Below, one piece after another: positions 52,163-61,976 of a DNA stretch of 64,000 nucleotides. Source of the DNA: Paenibacillus sp. HWE-109. GTDB lineage: Bacteria > Bacillota > Bacilli > Paenibacillales > NBRC-103111. The notes beneath the pieces were generated by a model, which did not search any database, had not been told where the DNA came from, and saw only the letters and a list, made by a program, of their open reading frames with translations. The stretch is taken from NCBI RefSeq assembly GCF_022163125.1, contig NZ_CP091881.1:124001-188000 (forward strand), written 5' to 3'. The translations under genes were made by a program, and so were the position numbers. Position 1 is the first letter of the stretch. Each line of letters begins with the position of its first letter.

Positions 52163-52260
52163 CCAAGGGCCGAGCGTGTCCATGAGATAACGGGAGTGCC
52201 GCACATTTTAGATAAGTAATTTTAAATAGCATGCCTGATAAATTAGGAGGTGCCGCAAGC

Positions 52261-53211
52261 ATGGAATCCCTGTCGCACTTACTCAAATCAATGCCGAATT
52301 CGGAATGGAGACGGAAGGCAGAAGACAAAATCAGGGCAGTTATGGACGATGCCTTGGTTCACAAATTTCGCCAGAAGTACCCATTTGTCGATGACTATAC
52401 GGTCAAGATTAATATGAACAAGCTCTACCAGTACGTAACCGAGTTCAAAAGCTGTTCGAATTGCCCCGGCTTGGACCGATGTCCCAATGATATGACAGGA
52501 CATTATACGATGCTTACGGCTGACTCCGTGAATGAGAAAGCTTTTATTCATGAGGAAAAGGTAGCCTGCAAGAAGTTCAATGCGAAGCAGTTGCAGGATG
52601 CGATCAGCAGTCGTATTCGTACCTTTCACGTGGATCCGCGGATGATCTCGCGCAGCTACTCGTTCGGAGAAATCCTCGAAACGGATTTGGATCGAGCCAA
52701 AGCGGTCATGCAAATCAACGACTATGTCAGCCTCACGATGGAGGACGGGCTGCAGCCGCGTGGATTATACCTTTCTGGATCGTTCGGGACGGGAAAAACG
52801 TTTCTGATGGGTTACATGCTGCATCAATTGGCCAAGGTTGGTATGACAGGCGCTATAGTCTATATGCCGGATTTCGCCGAGGACTTGAAGGGGATGTTCC
52901 AAGAGCCGAATAAGCTCAAGGAAACGATTGACCTCCTGAAAGATACGGATCTGCTGGTTTTCGATGATATTGGTGCGGAAAACCTGAATCCATGGCTGCG
53001 GGACCATGTCATAGGCGCCATCGTGAATCATCGGATGAACCGGAAGCCGACATTTTTCACTTCGAACTACGCGCTTCACGATTTGGAGAAGCATTTCAGC
53101 TTCACCAACAAGGATGGCGATGAGGAGTACAAAGGGCAGCGCATCATGGACCGTATTCGCCCTTTTGTTGATGTCGTTGAGGTGACGGGGACGAATAAGC
53201 GGGGGAAATGA
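52261..53211 (+). CDS. dnaI: primosomal helicase loader DnaI
   Basis: 316 residues from ATG 52261 (AGGAGGTG 8 bp upstream). N-terminal zinc-binding region with CSNCPGLDRC and a later Cys, then an AAA+ domain: Walker A GSFGTGKT near residue 177, Walker B LLVFDDIGAENLN. DnaI loads the DnaC-type helicase with DnaB and DnaD. The stop is immediately after a G5 run; a short collagen-like frame lies one base off beyond it. Confidence 0.95.
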   Translation: MESLSHLLKSMPNSEWRRKAEDKIRAVMDDALVHKFRQKYPFVDDYTVKINMNKLYQYVTEFKSCSNCPGLDRCPNDMTGHYTMLTADSVNEKAFIHEEKVACKKFNAKQLQDAISSRIRTFHVDPRMISRSYSFGEILETDLDRAKAVMQINDYVSLTMEDGLQPRGLYLSGSFGTGKTFLMGYMLHQLAKVGMTGAIVYMPDFAEDLKGMFQEPNKLKETIDLLKDTDLLVFDDIGAENLNPWLRDHVIGAIVNHRMNRKPTFFTSNYALHDLEKHFSFTNKDGDEEYKGQRIMDRIRPFVDVVEVTGTNKRGK

Positions 53212-53257
53212 TGGGATAGCAGGAACTGCTAGAACCTCAGGGACAGGCAGGACAGCT

Positions 53258-53326
53258 GGAACGGGCGGAATTGGCGGAATAGGCGGAACAGACAGAACAG
53301 GCGGAACAGGCGGAATAGCTGGAAAC
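53258..53326. repeat. 9-bp tandem repeat, GGAAxxGGC type
   Basis: About seven and a half degenerate copies of GGAACAGGC starting 47 bp after the dnaI stop. Confidence 0.8.
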
Positions 53327-53334
53327 TCTTGAAT

Positions 53335-53406
53335 CGCAAGACCCGCAAGACCCGCAAGACCCGCAAGACCCGCAAGATCCGCAGGACCCGCAAGACCTGC
53401 AAGACC
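53335..53406. repeat. 9-bp tandem repeat, CGCAAGACC, eight copies
   Basis: Eight contiguous copies of CGCAAGACC, five of them exact at each position and three with one change. A second microsatellite directly after the first. Confidence 0.88.
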
Positions 53407-53449
53407 GCTGAAAGGGAACTAGGATACGCTAATGAGGAAGAAATCCGTG

Positions 53450-53605
53450 GATTCACAGTGAAACGGAACTACAGGGCGCTATTTGCCATAATAAGCAGGC
53501 TTCAGAAGCCAAAATGGGCAAATAAGGGATCGTAGTTCCGCTTGGGTAGCTTTTTGGTCGATTTTCGACAAAATAGAGGATCGTAGTTCCCTTTAGCGGG
53601 GTTGG
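53450..53605. repeat. relative of dispersed repeats A/B
   Basis: Contains GGAACTACAGGGCGCTATTT, then GTAGTTCCGCTTGGG and ATCGTAGTTCCCTTT, sharing the core motifs of copies A and B but with different spacing. Confidence 0.6.
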
Positions 53606-53707
53606 GATGGAAAAATTGATCCCCTTATCGGCGAGGGATAAGCATGGTATCGGAGCATACTATCGGCAGGATTAAGCACACTGTTGGCGGTATTAAGCGC
53701 ATTAATT

Positions 53708-53750
53708 AAAATGACCGTCAAGAGGAACAATCCCTCCTGACGGTCATTTT
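53708..53750 (-). terminator. terminator of the HemAT-like gene
   Basis: AAAATGACCGTCA and TGACGGTCATTTT pair perfectly (13 bp) with an inner GAGG/CCTC; located right after the minus-strand stop. Confidence 0.85.
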
Positions 53751-53752
53751 CG

Positions 53753-54754
53753 CTATTTCTTCAACTTCTCCAGCTCAGCTGTCACATTCTCAATCATTTG
53801 CACGAATGAGGTCAGCTCCTGAGCACTGGCTGCTTGGGTACGCGCATAGTGCGTTGTTTCCTCGGAGCCTTTCTTGACCAGATCAAGCTTCTGCGTAATC
53901 AGCTTTAGCTTGGATTGAATCTGATCCAGCGATTCTCTGGAGTGGGAAGCGAGTTTGCGCACTTCGTTGGCGACGACTTCGAAGCCGCGGCCATGCTCGC
54001 CGGAACGGGCCGCTTCAATGGCTGCGTTCAATCCGAGCAGATGCGTCTGATCGGAGATTTCTTTCATGACGGAGCCCATCTTCGCGATGTCTTTGATCTC
54101 ATTGTTGAGCTCATCGATACGCGTGTTGGAGAGCTCTTGGGATTCAGCAGTCTGAATCGCTGTATCAGCAACCGTCTGGCTGCTGCCGCCAAGCTCAACC
54201 ATCATGGATGCAAGATCTTGGACGGCGCTGGTGATCGTTGTCAGCATTCTATTTTGCTCATCTGCAAGCGTTTGGATCTTCTGTTTCTCCTCGTGCTCGT
54301 AAGCCTCGAGGACAAGCTGAGAATCCAAGTTAAACATTTTGCTCAGCGAATGAAGAACTTGGGCCCAGTCCTCGGGAAGATGCTGCTTGAAATGAAAGGT
54401 AGCTAAATCTGCATATTTTAAATAAGTGCCGAGGTACCAGGAAGTCGTTAAGCCGATTCGCGAATGTACGTTGCCAATAAAAAGGCGTTTTTTGATATAT
54501 TCTTCATCAATCACACCGGATGCCATGGATAAGAAATACCAGCGTTGTGTTTCCTTGAGCCGTTCAATGGTACTGTGTTTCTCAATAAGGGCGACGAGCT
54601 CAGGCCATCTAATAATCTCTGCATACAATTCGTCTACAAGCTTGTCCACGACAAGCTGAAAAGCGGCTTCTTTACTTTTCAATAGCTGTAGATCCCCATC
54701 GGTTAGGCCGATGAAGGAAATAAGTTTCTGACGTTCTGGTTGAACTTTAATCAT
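53753..54754 (-). CDS. HemAT-like globin-coupled methyl-accepting protein
   Basis: 333 residues. N-terminal protoglobin domain of about 170 residues with the proximal heme His97 in GNVHSRIGL and [10 protein letters not shown] upstream, then an MCP signalling domain with the conserved hairpin tip [37 protein letters not shown]. There are no membrane segments, so it is a soluble oxygen/aerotaxis sensor like Bacillus HemAT (432 residues). It is about 100 residues shorter, with a reduced signalling domain. Confidence 0.92.
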   Translation of the reverse strand: MIKVQPERQKLISFIGLTDGDLQLLKSKEAAFQLVVDKLVDELYAEIIRWPELVALIEKHSTIERLKETQRWYFLSMASGVIDEEYIKKRLFIGNVHSRIGLTTSWYLGTYLKYADLATFHFKQHLPEDWAQVLHSLSKMFNLDSQLVLEAYEHEEKQKIQTLADEQNRMLTTITSAVQDLASMMVELGGSSQTVADTAIQTAESQELSNTRIDELNNEIKDIAKMGSVMKEISDQTHLLGLNAAIEAARSGEHGRGFEVVANEVRKLASHSRESLDQIQSKLKLITQKLDLVKKGSEETTHYARTQAASAQELTSFVQMIENVTAELEKLKK

Positions 54755-54838
54755 GGAATAATCGGTCTCCTTCTGTCTTACATGTAAGTGGTGGTCCGTT
54801 GCTTATATTTTACATCCTGTTGGACAAGCAAACTGCAA

Positions 54839-54875
54839 GAAAAAAACCGCTTCACAGGTGAGTGCAAAGCGGCTT
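54839..54875 (-). terminator. terminator of the YqzM-like gene
   Basis: The minus strand has GCCGCTTTGCA and a complementary GAAGCGG arm followed by seven T. Confidence 0.65.
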
Positions 54876-54897
54876 TGTTACTTAGGCTTGGACGGTT

Positions 54898-55041
54898 CTA
54901 TTTCATAACTTGAATCACTGTAGCAATGGCTGCAATGATAAACAAGACTGCGAAGAATCCGCCAAAGCCAATGCCTACATCCATTAAATCGTTACGCGGT
55001 TCTTCATACACGTGAAGCTCAGGGTGTTTAGGATCGCTCAT
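54898..55041 (-). CDS. YqzM-like small membrane protein
   Basis: 47 residues from ATG 55041 with GGGGGG 7 bp upstream. Soluble N-terminus MSDPKHPELHVYEEPRNDLM and one membrane helix GFGGFFAVLFIIAAIATVIQV. The ND-x4-GxGFGGFFA pattern resembles YqzM of Bacillus, a small protein of unknown function. Too short for most gene callers. Confidence 0.75.
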   Translation of the reverse strand: MSDPKHPELHVYEEPRNDLMDVGIGFGGFFAVLFIIAAIATVIQVMK

Positions 55042-55174
55042 GTGGTTACCCCCCTAACGTCCGACATTCGTAGTTTAAGTTTAGTATACCCAAATTCGTC
55101 GAAAGTTGTAAAGCTAATCGAAGTGACAATTATGAAAACAATCACCGTTAAGAGCGGATTCTGTAAAATAAGAC

Positions 55175-55206
55175 TTGACTCTAACATTAGTGTCATGGTT
55201 TACAAT
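55175..55206 (+). promoter_or_regulatory. MerR-type promoter with a 20-bp spacer
   Basis: TTGACT (55175) and TACAAT (55201) are 20 bp apart, too long for constitutive use. The spacer holds GACTCTAA-CA-TTAGTGTC, a palindrome with one mismatch, the hallmark of MerR-family activators that untwist the promoter. Confidence 0.75.
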
Positions 55207-55244
55207 GAGTATATCCTTACTTGATCAAGGAAAAGGTGATGGCG

Positions 55245-55628
55245 ATGCGGATTAGTGAATTATCCAAGCTTACCGGTGCCAGCATTCGTTCATTGCGGTA
55301 CTATGAAGCCAAAGGACTCATCACGACACAACGCGAAGAAAATGGCTACAGAGTCTACAATCAGATGGTTGTGGAACGTGTGAAAACCATTCAATTCTAT
55401 TTAAGTTTAGGCTTCACGACCGAACAAATCGAAAGCTTTCTCAACTGTGTCATGAAAAATCAGGAGTCGTTATGCGATGATTTGCTGCCACTCTACACAG
55501 AGAAGCTGCAAGACATTGAGCGACAAATGGAAATGCTGCAGCTGCTGCAAGCGAATTTGAAGGATCGTATCGCTTTTATTGAGCAGCAAAGGCTTCAGGG
55601 GCTGCCTGTAGGTTTACCGACGATTTAG
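55245..55628 (+). CDS. MerR-family transcriptional regulator
   Basis: 127 residues from ATG 55245 (AAGGTG 5 bp upstream). MRISELSKLTGASIRSLRYYEAKGLI is the MerR HTH-wing; a dimerisation coiled coil (EKLQDIERQMEMLQLLQ) and a short tail follow. Two cysteines (NCVMKNQESLCDDL) might bind metal or sense redox. It probably acts on its own 20-bp-spacer promoter just upstream; no other target gene is adjacent. Confidence 0.9.
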   Translation: MRISELSKLTGASIRSLRYYEAKGLITTQREENGYRVYNQMVVERVKTIQFYLSLGFTTEQIESFLNCVMKNQESLCDDLLPLYTEKLQDIERQMEMLQLLQANLKDRIAFIEQQRLQGLPVGLPTI

Positions 55629-55666
55629 GAATGCTCTCAACTGACGGTGGCTAAATGTTGGCTTGG

Positions 55667-55694
55667 TTGAAATGACCTAGTGGTGTGGTATACT
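55667..55694 (+). promoter_or_regulatory. trxA promoter
   Basis: TTGAAA and TATACT with a 16-bp spacer and an extended TGG before the -10. Confidence 0.65.
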
Positions 55695-55772
55695 TTACTT
55701 GTTGACGTTCATCGGTAGCTTAGTCCTACTTGATGCTATAAATCAAATCCATTCTTAGAAGGAGGAACTATC

Positions 55773-56087
55773 ATGTCAATCGTGAATGTTTCTGATAACA
55801 GCTTTAAAGCAGAAGTTGAAGGAGAAGGTACAGTACTTGTAGACTTCTGGGCGCCTTGGTGCGGACCTTGTAAAATGATCGCTCCTGTATTGGAAGAGCT
55901 TGATAAAGAAATCGAAACGTTGAAAATCGCAAAAGTTAACGTGGATGACAATCCGGAATCCGCTGCTCGCTTTGGCGTTATGAGTATCCCAACACTGATC
56001 GTTTTCAAAGACGGACAGCCTGTTGATAAAGTTGTGGGCTTCCAATCCAAAGAAGCGCTCAAAAATGTAGTTTCCCGTCATCAATAA
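55773..56087 (+). CDS. trxA: thioredoxin
   Basis: 104 residues, full length. Active site WAPWCGPCKM, cis-proline in SIPTLIVF. The general disulfide reductant of the cytosol; essential in Bacillus. AGGAGG lies 7 bp upstream of ATG 55773. Followed by a terminator and uvrC, as in Bacillus. Confidence 0.97.
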   Translation: MSIVNVSDNSFKAEVEGEGTVLVDFWAPWCGPCKMIAPVLEELDKEIETLKIAKVNVDDNPESAARFGVMSIPTLIVFKDGQPVDKVVGFQSKEALKNVVSRHQ

Positions 56088-56119
56088 TTTGTTAGAAACT
56101 AGAAACAATTGTTCGTGTG

Positions 56120-56160
56120 AAAAAGCTCTTTTTCTGCTATGCTGAGAAAGAGCTTTTTTG
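56120..56160 (+). terminator. trxA terminator
   Basis: AAAAGCTCTTTTTC and GAGAAAGAGCTTTT pair around a 9-nt loop, followed by TTTTTT; it lies between trxA and the uvrC binding site. Confidence 0.8.
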
Positions 56161-56182
56161 TTGTGTGAAAGGAGACGAGAGC

Positions 56183-58147
56183 ATGACCGAGCAGGAACAG
56201 GAAGACCCCAAAGTTCGTGAACAAAGTTTAGAAGTGATTAAGCACAAGCTATCTTTATTGCCTGACAAACCAGGCTGCTACATTATGAAAAACCGCGAAG
56301 GCACCATTATTTATGTGGGTAAAGCCAAAGTATTGAAAAATCGTGTGCGTTCCTATTTCACGGGAAGTCACAGTGCAAAAACGCAAAAACTAGTCAGCGA
56401 AATCCGCGACTTTGAATATATTATTACGTCCTCGAATATGGAAGCGTTAATCCTCGAGTGTAATCTGATTAAGCAGCATCATCCCAGATACAATGTCCTG
56501 TTGAAGGATGACAAGACTTTCCCTTACATCAAGATTACCAATGAAGCGCAGCCGCGCCTGGAAGTCACGCGGCGGATCTACAAGGATAAGGGCAAGTATT
56601 TCGGCCCTTATCCGAACGCTTTTGCGGCCCAGCAGACGAAGAAGCTGCTGGATCGGCTTTATCCGCTGCGCAAGTGCAAGACTATGCCCGAGAAAGTATG
56701 CCTATACTATCATATCGGGCAGTGTCTGGCGCCATGCGAATTCGATATCACCGCGGAGACGAACGAGCGGATGGTGCAAGAAATCAGTCGTTTCCTCAAC
56801 GGAGGACACGATGTTATTAAGGAAGAGCTGACCACCAAGATGTTGGCGGCAGCGGAGGAACTGAACTTTGAGCGCGCGAAGGAATTGCGCGATCATATCT
56901 TGAACATCGAAGCGGTGATGGAGAAGCAGAAGATCAACTCCGTGGATGCGCTGGACCGCGACGTGTTCGGCTACGCAGTCGACAAGGGCTGGATGGCTGT
57001 GCACATTCAATATATGCGCCAGGGCAAGCTGATCGAGCGCCATGTCTCGCTCTTCCCTTATTACGGCGATGAATACAGTGATTTCATGACTTATGTGACG
57101 CAAGTCTACAGCGAGAATCCGGCGCTGCCTAAGGAAATTTTCCTTCCAACCATGCCTGTGCAGGGGGGAGAGGCTTCAGCCGCAGGGGAAGCGATATCTG
57201 CCGCAGAGGAAGCGACTCCTGTCGCAGAGGAAGCGGCAGAAGCCGTGCCCACGAAGGAAGCTGCGCAAGCGGAGGCGGAGGAGAAAGATGTCCGCGAAGC
57301 ATTGGAATCCTGGCTCAAAGTCAAGGTGCATATTCCACGGCGCGGGCTCAAGAAGCAAATGGTTGATATGGCTAAGGACAACGCGCGCAATGCGCTGGAC
57401 GAGAAGTTCCGCTTGGTAGAGCGCGATGAGAAGCGGACAACCAAAGCGGTCGAGAATCTGGGCGAATGGCTGGGTCTGGGCACGATACGCCGGATTGAAG
57501 CGTTCGATAATTCCAATATTCAAGGTACTAATCCAGTGTCGGCGATGGTTGTTTTCGTAGACGGTCGGCCGGATCGCAAGGAATACCGCAAATATAAAGT
57601 GAAGACGGTCGTTGGACCGGATGATTACGAGACTATGCGCGAAGTCATTCGGCGCAGGTACGAGCGGGTGCTCAAAGATAACTTGACGATGCCCGACCTG
57701 ATCGTTGTAGACGGCGGGAAGGGACAGATATCGGCCGCTGTGGATGTACTGGAGAATGAACTGGGCCTCTTCATCCCAATCTGCGGACTGGTCAAGGATG
57801 CGAAGCATAAGACGGCTCAGCTCATGATCGGTGATCCCGCAGAGATCGTTCCATTGCCGCGGGATAGCCAGGAGTTCTACTTGCTTCAGCGGATTCAAGA
57901 TGAAGTCCACCGATTCGCCATCACGTTCCACCGGGAAACAAGAGCGAAATCGATGGTTGTGTCCCAACTTGATGCCATACCAGGTATTGGTGAAAAACGG
58001 CGCAAGGCGCTGCTCAAACATTTCGGCTCCGTGCGCAAAATAAAAGAGGCTGAAGTTCAAGACTTCAAGCCTCTGGGAATCGGTGAGAAATTGGCGGGCG
58101 AAATTATCAAAGCACTTCAAGGCGAGGCGGCAATTCCCCAGGAGTAA
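56183..58147 (+). CDS. uvrC: excinuclease ABC subunit C
   Basis: 654 residues from ATG 56183 (AAAGGAGA 9 bp upstream). GIY-YIG nuclease domain ([19 protein letters not shown]), UVR motif near residue 205-245, the RNase H-like domain ([25 protein letters not shown]) and a C-terminal HhH ([18 protein letters not shown]). It makes both incisions in nucleotide excision repair. An Ala/Glu-rich insert of about 45 residues, built partly from three 21-bp repeats, lies between the UVR and RNase H-like parts; Bacillus UvrC has about 598 residues and lacks it. Confidence 0.95.
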   Translation: MTEQEQEDPKVREQSLEVIKHKLSLLPDKPGCYIMKNREGTIIYVGKAKVLKNRVRSYFTGSHSAKTQKLVSEIRDFEYIITSSNMEALILECNLIKQHHPRYNVLLKDDKTFPYIKITNEAQPRLEVTRRIYKDKGKYFGPYPNAFAAQQTKKLLDRLYPLRKCKTMPEKVCLYYHIGQCLAPCEFDITAETNERMVQEISRFLNGGHDVIKEELTTKMLAAAEELNFERAKELRDHILNIEAVMEKQKINSVDALDRDVFGYAVDKGWMAVHIQYMRQGKLIERHVSLFPYYGDEYSDFMTYVTQVYSENPALPKEIFLPTMPVQGGEASAAGEAISAAEEATPVAEEAAEAVPTKEAAQAEAEEKDVREALESWLKVKVHIPRRGLKKQMVDMAKDNARNALDEKFRLVERDEKRTTKAVENLGEWLGLGTIRRIEAFDNSNIQGTNPVSAMVVFVDGRPDRKEYRKYKVKTVVGPDDYETMREVIRRRYERVLKDNLTMPDLIVVDGGKGQISAAVDVLENELGLFIPICGLVKDAKHKTAQLMIGDPAEIVPLPRDSQEFYLLQRIQDEVHRFAITFHRETRAKSMVVSQLDAIPGIGEKRRKALLKHFGSVRKIKEAEVQDFKPLGIGEKLAGEIIKALQGEAAIPQE

Positions 58148-59741
58148 GGGGGGGCCGTCTTTTTCCATGCATCCAAGCCAGCAGTAAACCAATGAGCGCC
58201 GGAAGCAGGAGATAGAAGATACCAGCTAGAATATCGCTGATGTGCCCGAGTGAGAAGAGTGACATGCCCATCAGAATGCTGTCCATGCAGGCATGTGCGA
58301 ATACAGCGGTGATGAAGCCGTATTTGAGGAACACATAACCAAGAATAATGCCAATAATTGTAACCTCAATCAACCTTGTATATACCGGATAAATTGGATA
58401 TTGGGTATGGCTGGCTGCCCAAATGATACTAGGAATCAAGACAGCAATGAAGTTGTTGCGGAACAATTTTTTAAATAAAATGATGCCGAGCAAGCGGTAG
58501 GTTGCTTCTTCGGAAATTGCCGCAACCCAGGCCATCAGCGGGAATAAACGGGGTTCCAGCATATTGAGAACCGAATCTGTAGGGTCATTGACGGCCCAGA
58601 CATCAAAGCTCGTTTCGCCGGCATAGAACAGCACTTGCTGAATGCCAAGAATGAAGAGGGCCAATAAATAGCCGCGTCCCATACCGTGGAAGACATCGCT
58701 GCCGAACTTGCTCTCTTTCCAAGCGGGCCATTTGTTTTGACCTGCGGCAGCCCACAAACCGTTGCCGGCTACTAGCGCGAAGTAGAGCGAAACGCCTAGT
58801 AAAACTGTGACTACATCCATGAAAATGATGGTTGCCCAAGTAGCAAATTCTACGTTCACTGTACCGCTCACAGACCGAAAAGCTGGATACATATTAAAGT
58901 TGTTTGTTAGATAAATGGCTAGGAATATGGCGGTTAAATATAAGCCTCTGCTGAATCTCATATGTTTTCTATAAATGATTGCGAAGACGATAGAGGCAAG
59001 GGTCATAAGGATTGTGAAACCCATAGAAATCCAGGTCATCACGGAAGCGGAGTGATCCTGTTGGTCGATCCAGGCCTTATGAGAGGAAGGCAAGCTGAAT
59101 TGAGCGGTATAGCCGACCAAGCTCTTCTCATCGAATTCCATGCGCACCTGAAACTTAGCCTCACCCAGAGGCAAAGAGGTTTTCTCGTAATAAAGCGTTG
59201 TTCCGTTAACTTCCTCCGTTTCTGATTTGTCAACGTCGATGAGGGTCATTTCATCGGGATCAAGTCCCTGCGTCCGCATTTCCTGCTTGGCCAAAATATC
59301 GGCTTTCTGCTTGCTGATGAGCGCACCTTGGGGGGAGACAAGTATTTCGTGCCAGCCAATGACGGAGGCATTCGTATAATTAACTTCAACGATGAATTGA
59401 CGATTCGTTTTCTTGTCATTTACACTAACTTGATAATAATCAATCGGGTAACGTTCCCCATACGTTTTATTATAAGTTTCGAGTAAATTTTCCTTTTGCA
59501 AATAACCACTGCGGTCTTTCTTGGACTGATAGACCACGAAAGTATCGGAGGCTTTCACGCCATATCGCCCACTTACGAATTGTGTCGCGCTGTCTGCGGC
59601 GGCGGCCTTGGTGATCGAAGGATTGTCACCGGCTGATGCTTCTTCGGTTTGGAGTCCGTATAGAATGGTTATGACAAGATATAACGCGATTCCGATACTG
59701 GCAAGAACGAGGAGATGACGATTTAAGGTTGGCCTTGGCAT
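58107..59741 (-). CDS. CPBP-family intramembrane protease
   Basis: 544 residues. One N-terminal anchor, an extracellular domain of about 200 residues, then seven or eight helices with the CPBP motifs EEATYR (near residue 404), a mid-helix His (WAASHTQYP) and HACMD. Such CAAX-like enzymes cut peptides in the membrane in bacteriocin self-immunity or signalling. Its 3' end overlaps the last 41 bp of convergent uvrC. A large soluble domain N-terminal to the protease part is unusual. Confidence 0.87.
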   Translation of the reverse strand: MPRPTLNRHLLVLASIGIALYLVITILYGLQTEEASAGDNPSITKAAAADSATQFVSGRYGVKASDTFVVYQSKKDRSGYLQKENLLETYNKTYGERYPIDYYQVSVNDKKTNRQFIVEVNYTNASVIGWHEILVSPQGALISKQKADILAKQEMRTQGLDPDEMTLIDVDKSETEEVNGTTLYYEKTSLPLGEAKFQVRMEFDEKSLVGYTAQFSLPSSHKAWIDQQDHSASVMTWISMGFTILMTLASIVFAIIYRKHMRFSRGLYLTAIFLAIYLTNNFNMYPAFRSVSGTVNVEFATWATIIFMDVVTVLLGVSLYFALVAGNGLWAAAGQNKWPAWKESKFGSDVFHGMGRGYLLALFILGIQQVLFYAGETSFDVWAVNDPTDSVLNMLEPRLFPLMAWVAAISEEATYRLLGIILFKKLFRNNFIAVLIPSIIWAASHTQYPIYPVYTRLIEVTIIGIILGYVFLKYGFITAVFAHACMDSILMGMSLFSLGHISDILAGIFYLLLPALIGLLLAWMHGKRRPPLTPGELPPRLEVL

Positions 59742-59950
59742 AGTGAATTTCCCTTCTGGTTCACAATTATGAAACCCATCTTTTCACGTTACCACAGTTT
59801 AAAAAGATTGCCAATTCAGTGGTAAAGAAACCTAAACAGTTATATAATACCTATCAATTGCATGACAAGCCGAATTTCTTCATGAGAACGGGGAATCCTA
59901 CCGGGAAAGCACTGGAAATTCAGAGTTTTTGCTTTAATACGGGAGGCGTT

Positions 59951-61303
59951 ATGATTAAAAAAATGAAATTCAGGCAAATGACACCGCCTCAAATTCTAGT
60001 GCTGGGTTTTGCCGTTATTATTTTATTGGGAACCGGCCTTTTGATGCTTCCGTTTGCTTCGGCAACAGGCCAGTCCATTCCATTTATCGATGCGCTCTTT
60101 ACATCAACTTCAGCGACTTGTGTAACAGGACTTGTTGTTGTGGACACAGGGAGCACGTACACGATGTTTGGACAAGTTGTTATTGTATGTTTGATTCAAA
60201 TTGGCGGCTTAGGGTTCATGACAATGGCAACCCTGCTAGCTTTTGTATTTCGCAAAAAAATTACGCTCAAGGAGAGACTCGTTCTGCAAGAAGCCTTCAA
60301 CCAAGGCAGCATGGAAGGCATCGTGCGATTGATTCGCAGAGTCTTGATTTACTCCTTAACGATTGAAGCGATAGCTGCAGTCATTTTCACGATTCGTTGG
60401 TCATTTGATTTGGGTTTCTCAAAAGCTTTGTACTTCGGCATCTGGCATGCCATTTCCATGTTTAACAATGCAGGCTTTGATCTGTTTGGAACGGTGGATG
60501 CTCCTTTCATTTCATTAACGGGATATGTGGATGATTTTGTGATCAACTTCGTGGCAATGGCTCTCATCGTGCTTGGGGGTATTGGCTTTATTGTCATGTC
60601 CGACGCTATTGATTTCCGCAGCACCAAGCGGCTTTCGCTCCATTCAAAGGTCGTATTAAGCATGACTGGCTTGCTCATTGTACTAGGTGCCCTCATCATC
60701 TTTATATTCGAATATACGAATAACAGAACAATAGGTTCGCTGCATATGGGCGGGAAAATTCTAGCTTCATTCTTCCAATCTGTTGCCCCGCGGACAGCAG
60801 GTCCGAACACCGTAGATATTGGCGCTATGCGGCAAGCTTCGCAATTTTTCATGGTTATTCTGATGTTCATCGGGGCATCGCCCGGTTCAACAGGGGGCGG
60901 TATCAAGACCACGACGTTCACGATTCTTATAGCTGCAATCATCACGATGATCCGTGGCAAAGAAGATATCGTTATCTTCCGCTACCGTTTGGCTAAGGAT
61001 CGCATTCTCAAAGCGATTACCCTAACGATGGTCGCCTTGTTTCTGGTCATTATGGTTACGATGCTGCTGTCAACGACGGAGGATTCGCAGCTGCTCAAAA
61101 TATTGTTTGAAGTCACCTCGGCATTCGCAACAGTAGGGTTAACGATGGGGCTGACGCCGGATTTAACGACATTTGGCAAAATTCTCATCTCCTTGACGAT
61201 GTTTGCGGGTCGATTAGGCCTGATTACACTGGCGTATGCGCTTCAACCTAAGCAAGAGAAAGAATTATTTAGATACCCTGAGGGTAAAATCACGATTGGA
61301 TAG
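59951..61303 (+). CDS. ktrB: KtrB-type potassium uptake membrane subunit
   Basis: About 450 residues from ATG 59951 (GGGAGG 6 bp upstream). Four P-loop repeats of the TrkH/KtrB fold, with selectivity glycines in TSATCVTGLVV, NNAGFD, RTAGPN and ATVGLT. It forms the potassium channel subunit and is regulated by KtrA, encoded next. First gene of a three-gene ion operon. Confidence 0.93.
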   Translation: MIKKMKFRQMTPPQILVLGFAVIILLGTGLLMLPFASATGQSIPFIDALFTSTSATCVTGLVVVDTGSTYTMFGQVVIVCLIQIGGLGFMTMATLLAFVFRKKITLKERLVLQEAFNQGSMEGIVRLIRRVLIYSLTIEAIAAVIFTIRWSFDLGFSKALYFGIWHAISMFNNAGFDLFGTVDAPFISLTGYVDDFVINFVAMALIVLGGIGFIVMSDAIDFRSTKRLSLHSKVVLSMTGLLIVLGALIIFIFEYTNNRTIGSLHMGGKILASFFQSVAPRTAGPNTVDIGAMRQASQFFMVILMFIGASPGSTGGGIKTTTFTILIAAIITMIRGKEDIVIFRYRLAKDRILKAITLTMVALFLVIMVTMLLSTTEDSQLLKILFEVTSAFATVGLTMGLTPDLTTFGKILISLTMFAGRLGLITLAYALQPKQEKELFRYPEGKITIG

Positions 61304-61313
61304 GGGAAAGAAG

Positions 61314-61976
61314 ATGAAAAAGACGCAGTATGTGGTCGTAGGACTCGGACGGTTTGGAGCGAGTATTTCCAAAGAACTTATCAAACTAGGCAACGAGGTG
61401 CTTGGTATCGATAGGGACGAGGAAGCTGTAGACGAGATGAGTCATGTGCTTACCCATACCGTAGTAGCTGATGCTACAGACGAGGATGTACTCAAATCAT
61501 TAGGCGTACGTAATTTCGACTGTGCGGTGGTTGCCATTGGGGATGACATTCAATCCAGCATTTTGGCGGCAATTGTGCTCAAGGATTTGGGCGTCAAAAA
61601 AGTTGTTGCCAAAGCGTTATCTGAACTTCATGGGAAGGTCTTGCAGAAGTTAGGGGTTGACCGTGTGATATATCCGGAGCGGGACATGGGCATCCGTGTA
61701 GCGCATCAATTAAACTCGCCGAACTTGCTGGACTATATCGAGATTTCCAAAGATTACACGATTGCAGAGCTCTCTGTACCCAAACGATTGTGTGGACTAA
61801 CGATTAAAGAACTCGACCCGCGAGCCAAATTTGGCTGCAGCGTAGTTGCTATTAACAAACAAACAGGTGTCATTATTGCCCCGACCTCTACGGATGTCGT
61901 CAATGAGAATGATATGATGGTGATTATCGGAACGAATGAACAAATTGATAAGTTCGAGAGTGAAGTAATCGGGTAA
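61314..61976 (+). CDS. ktrA: KtrA-type potassium channel regulatory subunit
   Basis: 220 residues. RCK-N domain with GLGRFG nucleotide motif, and an RCK-C domain after SKDYTIAELSVPKRL. KtrA rings bind ATP/ADP and gate KtrB. ATG 61314 follows a GGGGAAAG site. Its stop overlaps the next start by one base (TAATG). Confidence 0.93.
   Translation: MKKTQYVVVGLGRFGASISKELIKLGNEVLGIDRDEEAVDEMSHVLTHTVVADATDEDVLKSLGVRNFDCAVVAIGDDIQSSILAAIVLKDLGVKKVVAKALSELHGKVLQKLGVDRVIYPERDMGIRVAHQLNSPNLLDYIEISKDYTIAELSVPKRLCGLTIKELDPRAKFGCSVVAINKQTGVIIAPTSTDVVNENDMMVIIGTNEQIDKFESEVIG

Noticed and set aside
53229..53456. Minus-strand frame with LRV repeats after dnaI
   Set aside because: The repeat is produced by the CGCAAGACC microsatellite; no start context or family supports a protein.
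56117..56182. Longer N-terminus for uvrC beginning at 56117
   Set aside because: Those codons are the trxA terminator hairpin; the ATG at 56183 has its own AAAGGAGA site.
57176..58192. 338-codon minus-strand frame within uvrC
   Set aside because: Antisense shadow of uvrC; the true minus-strand gene in the overlap is the CPBP protease ending at 58107.
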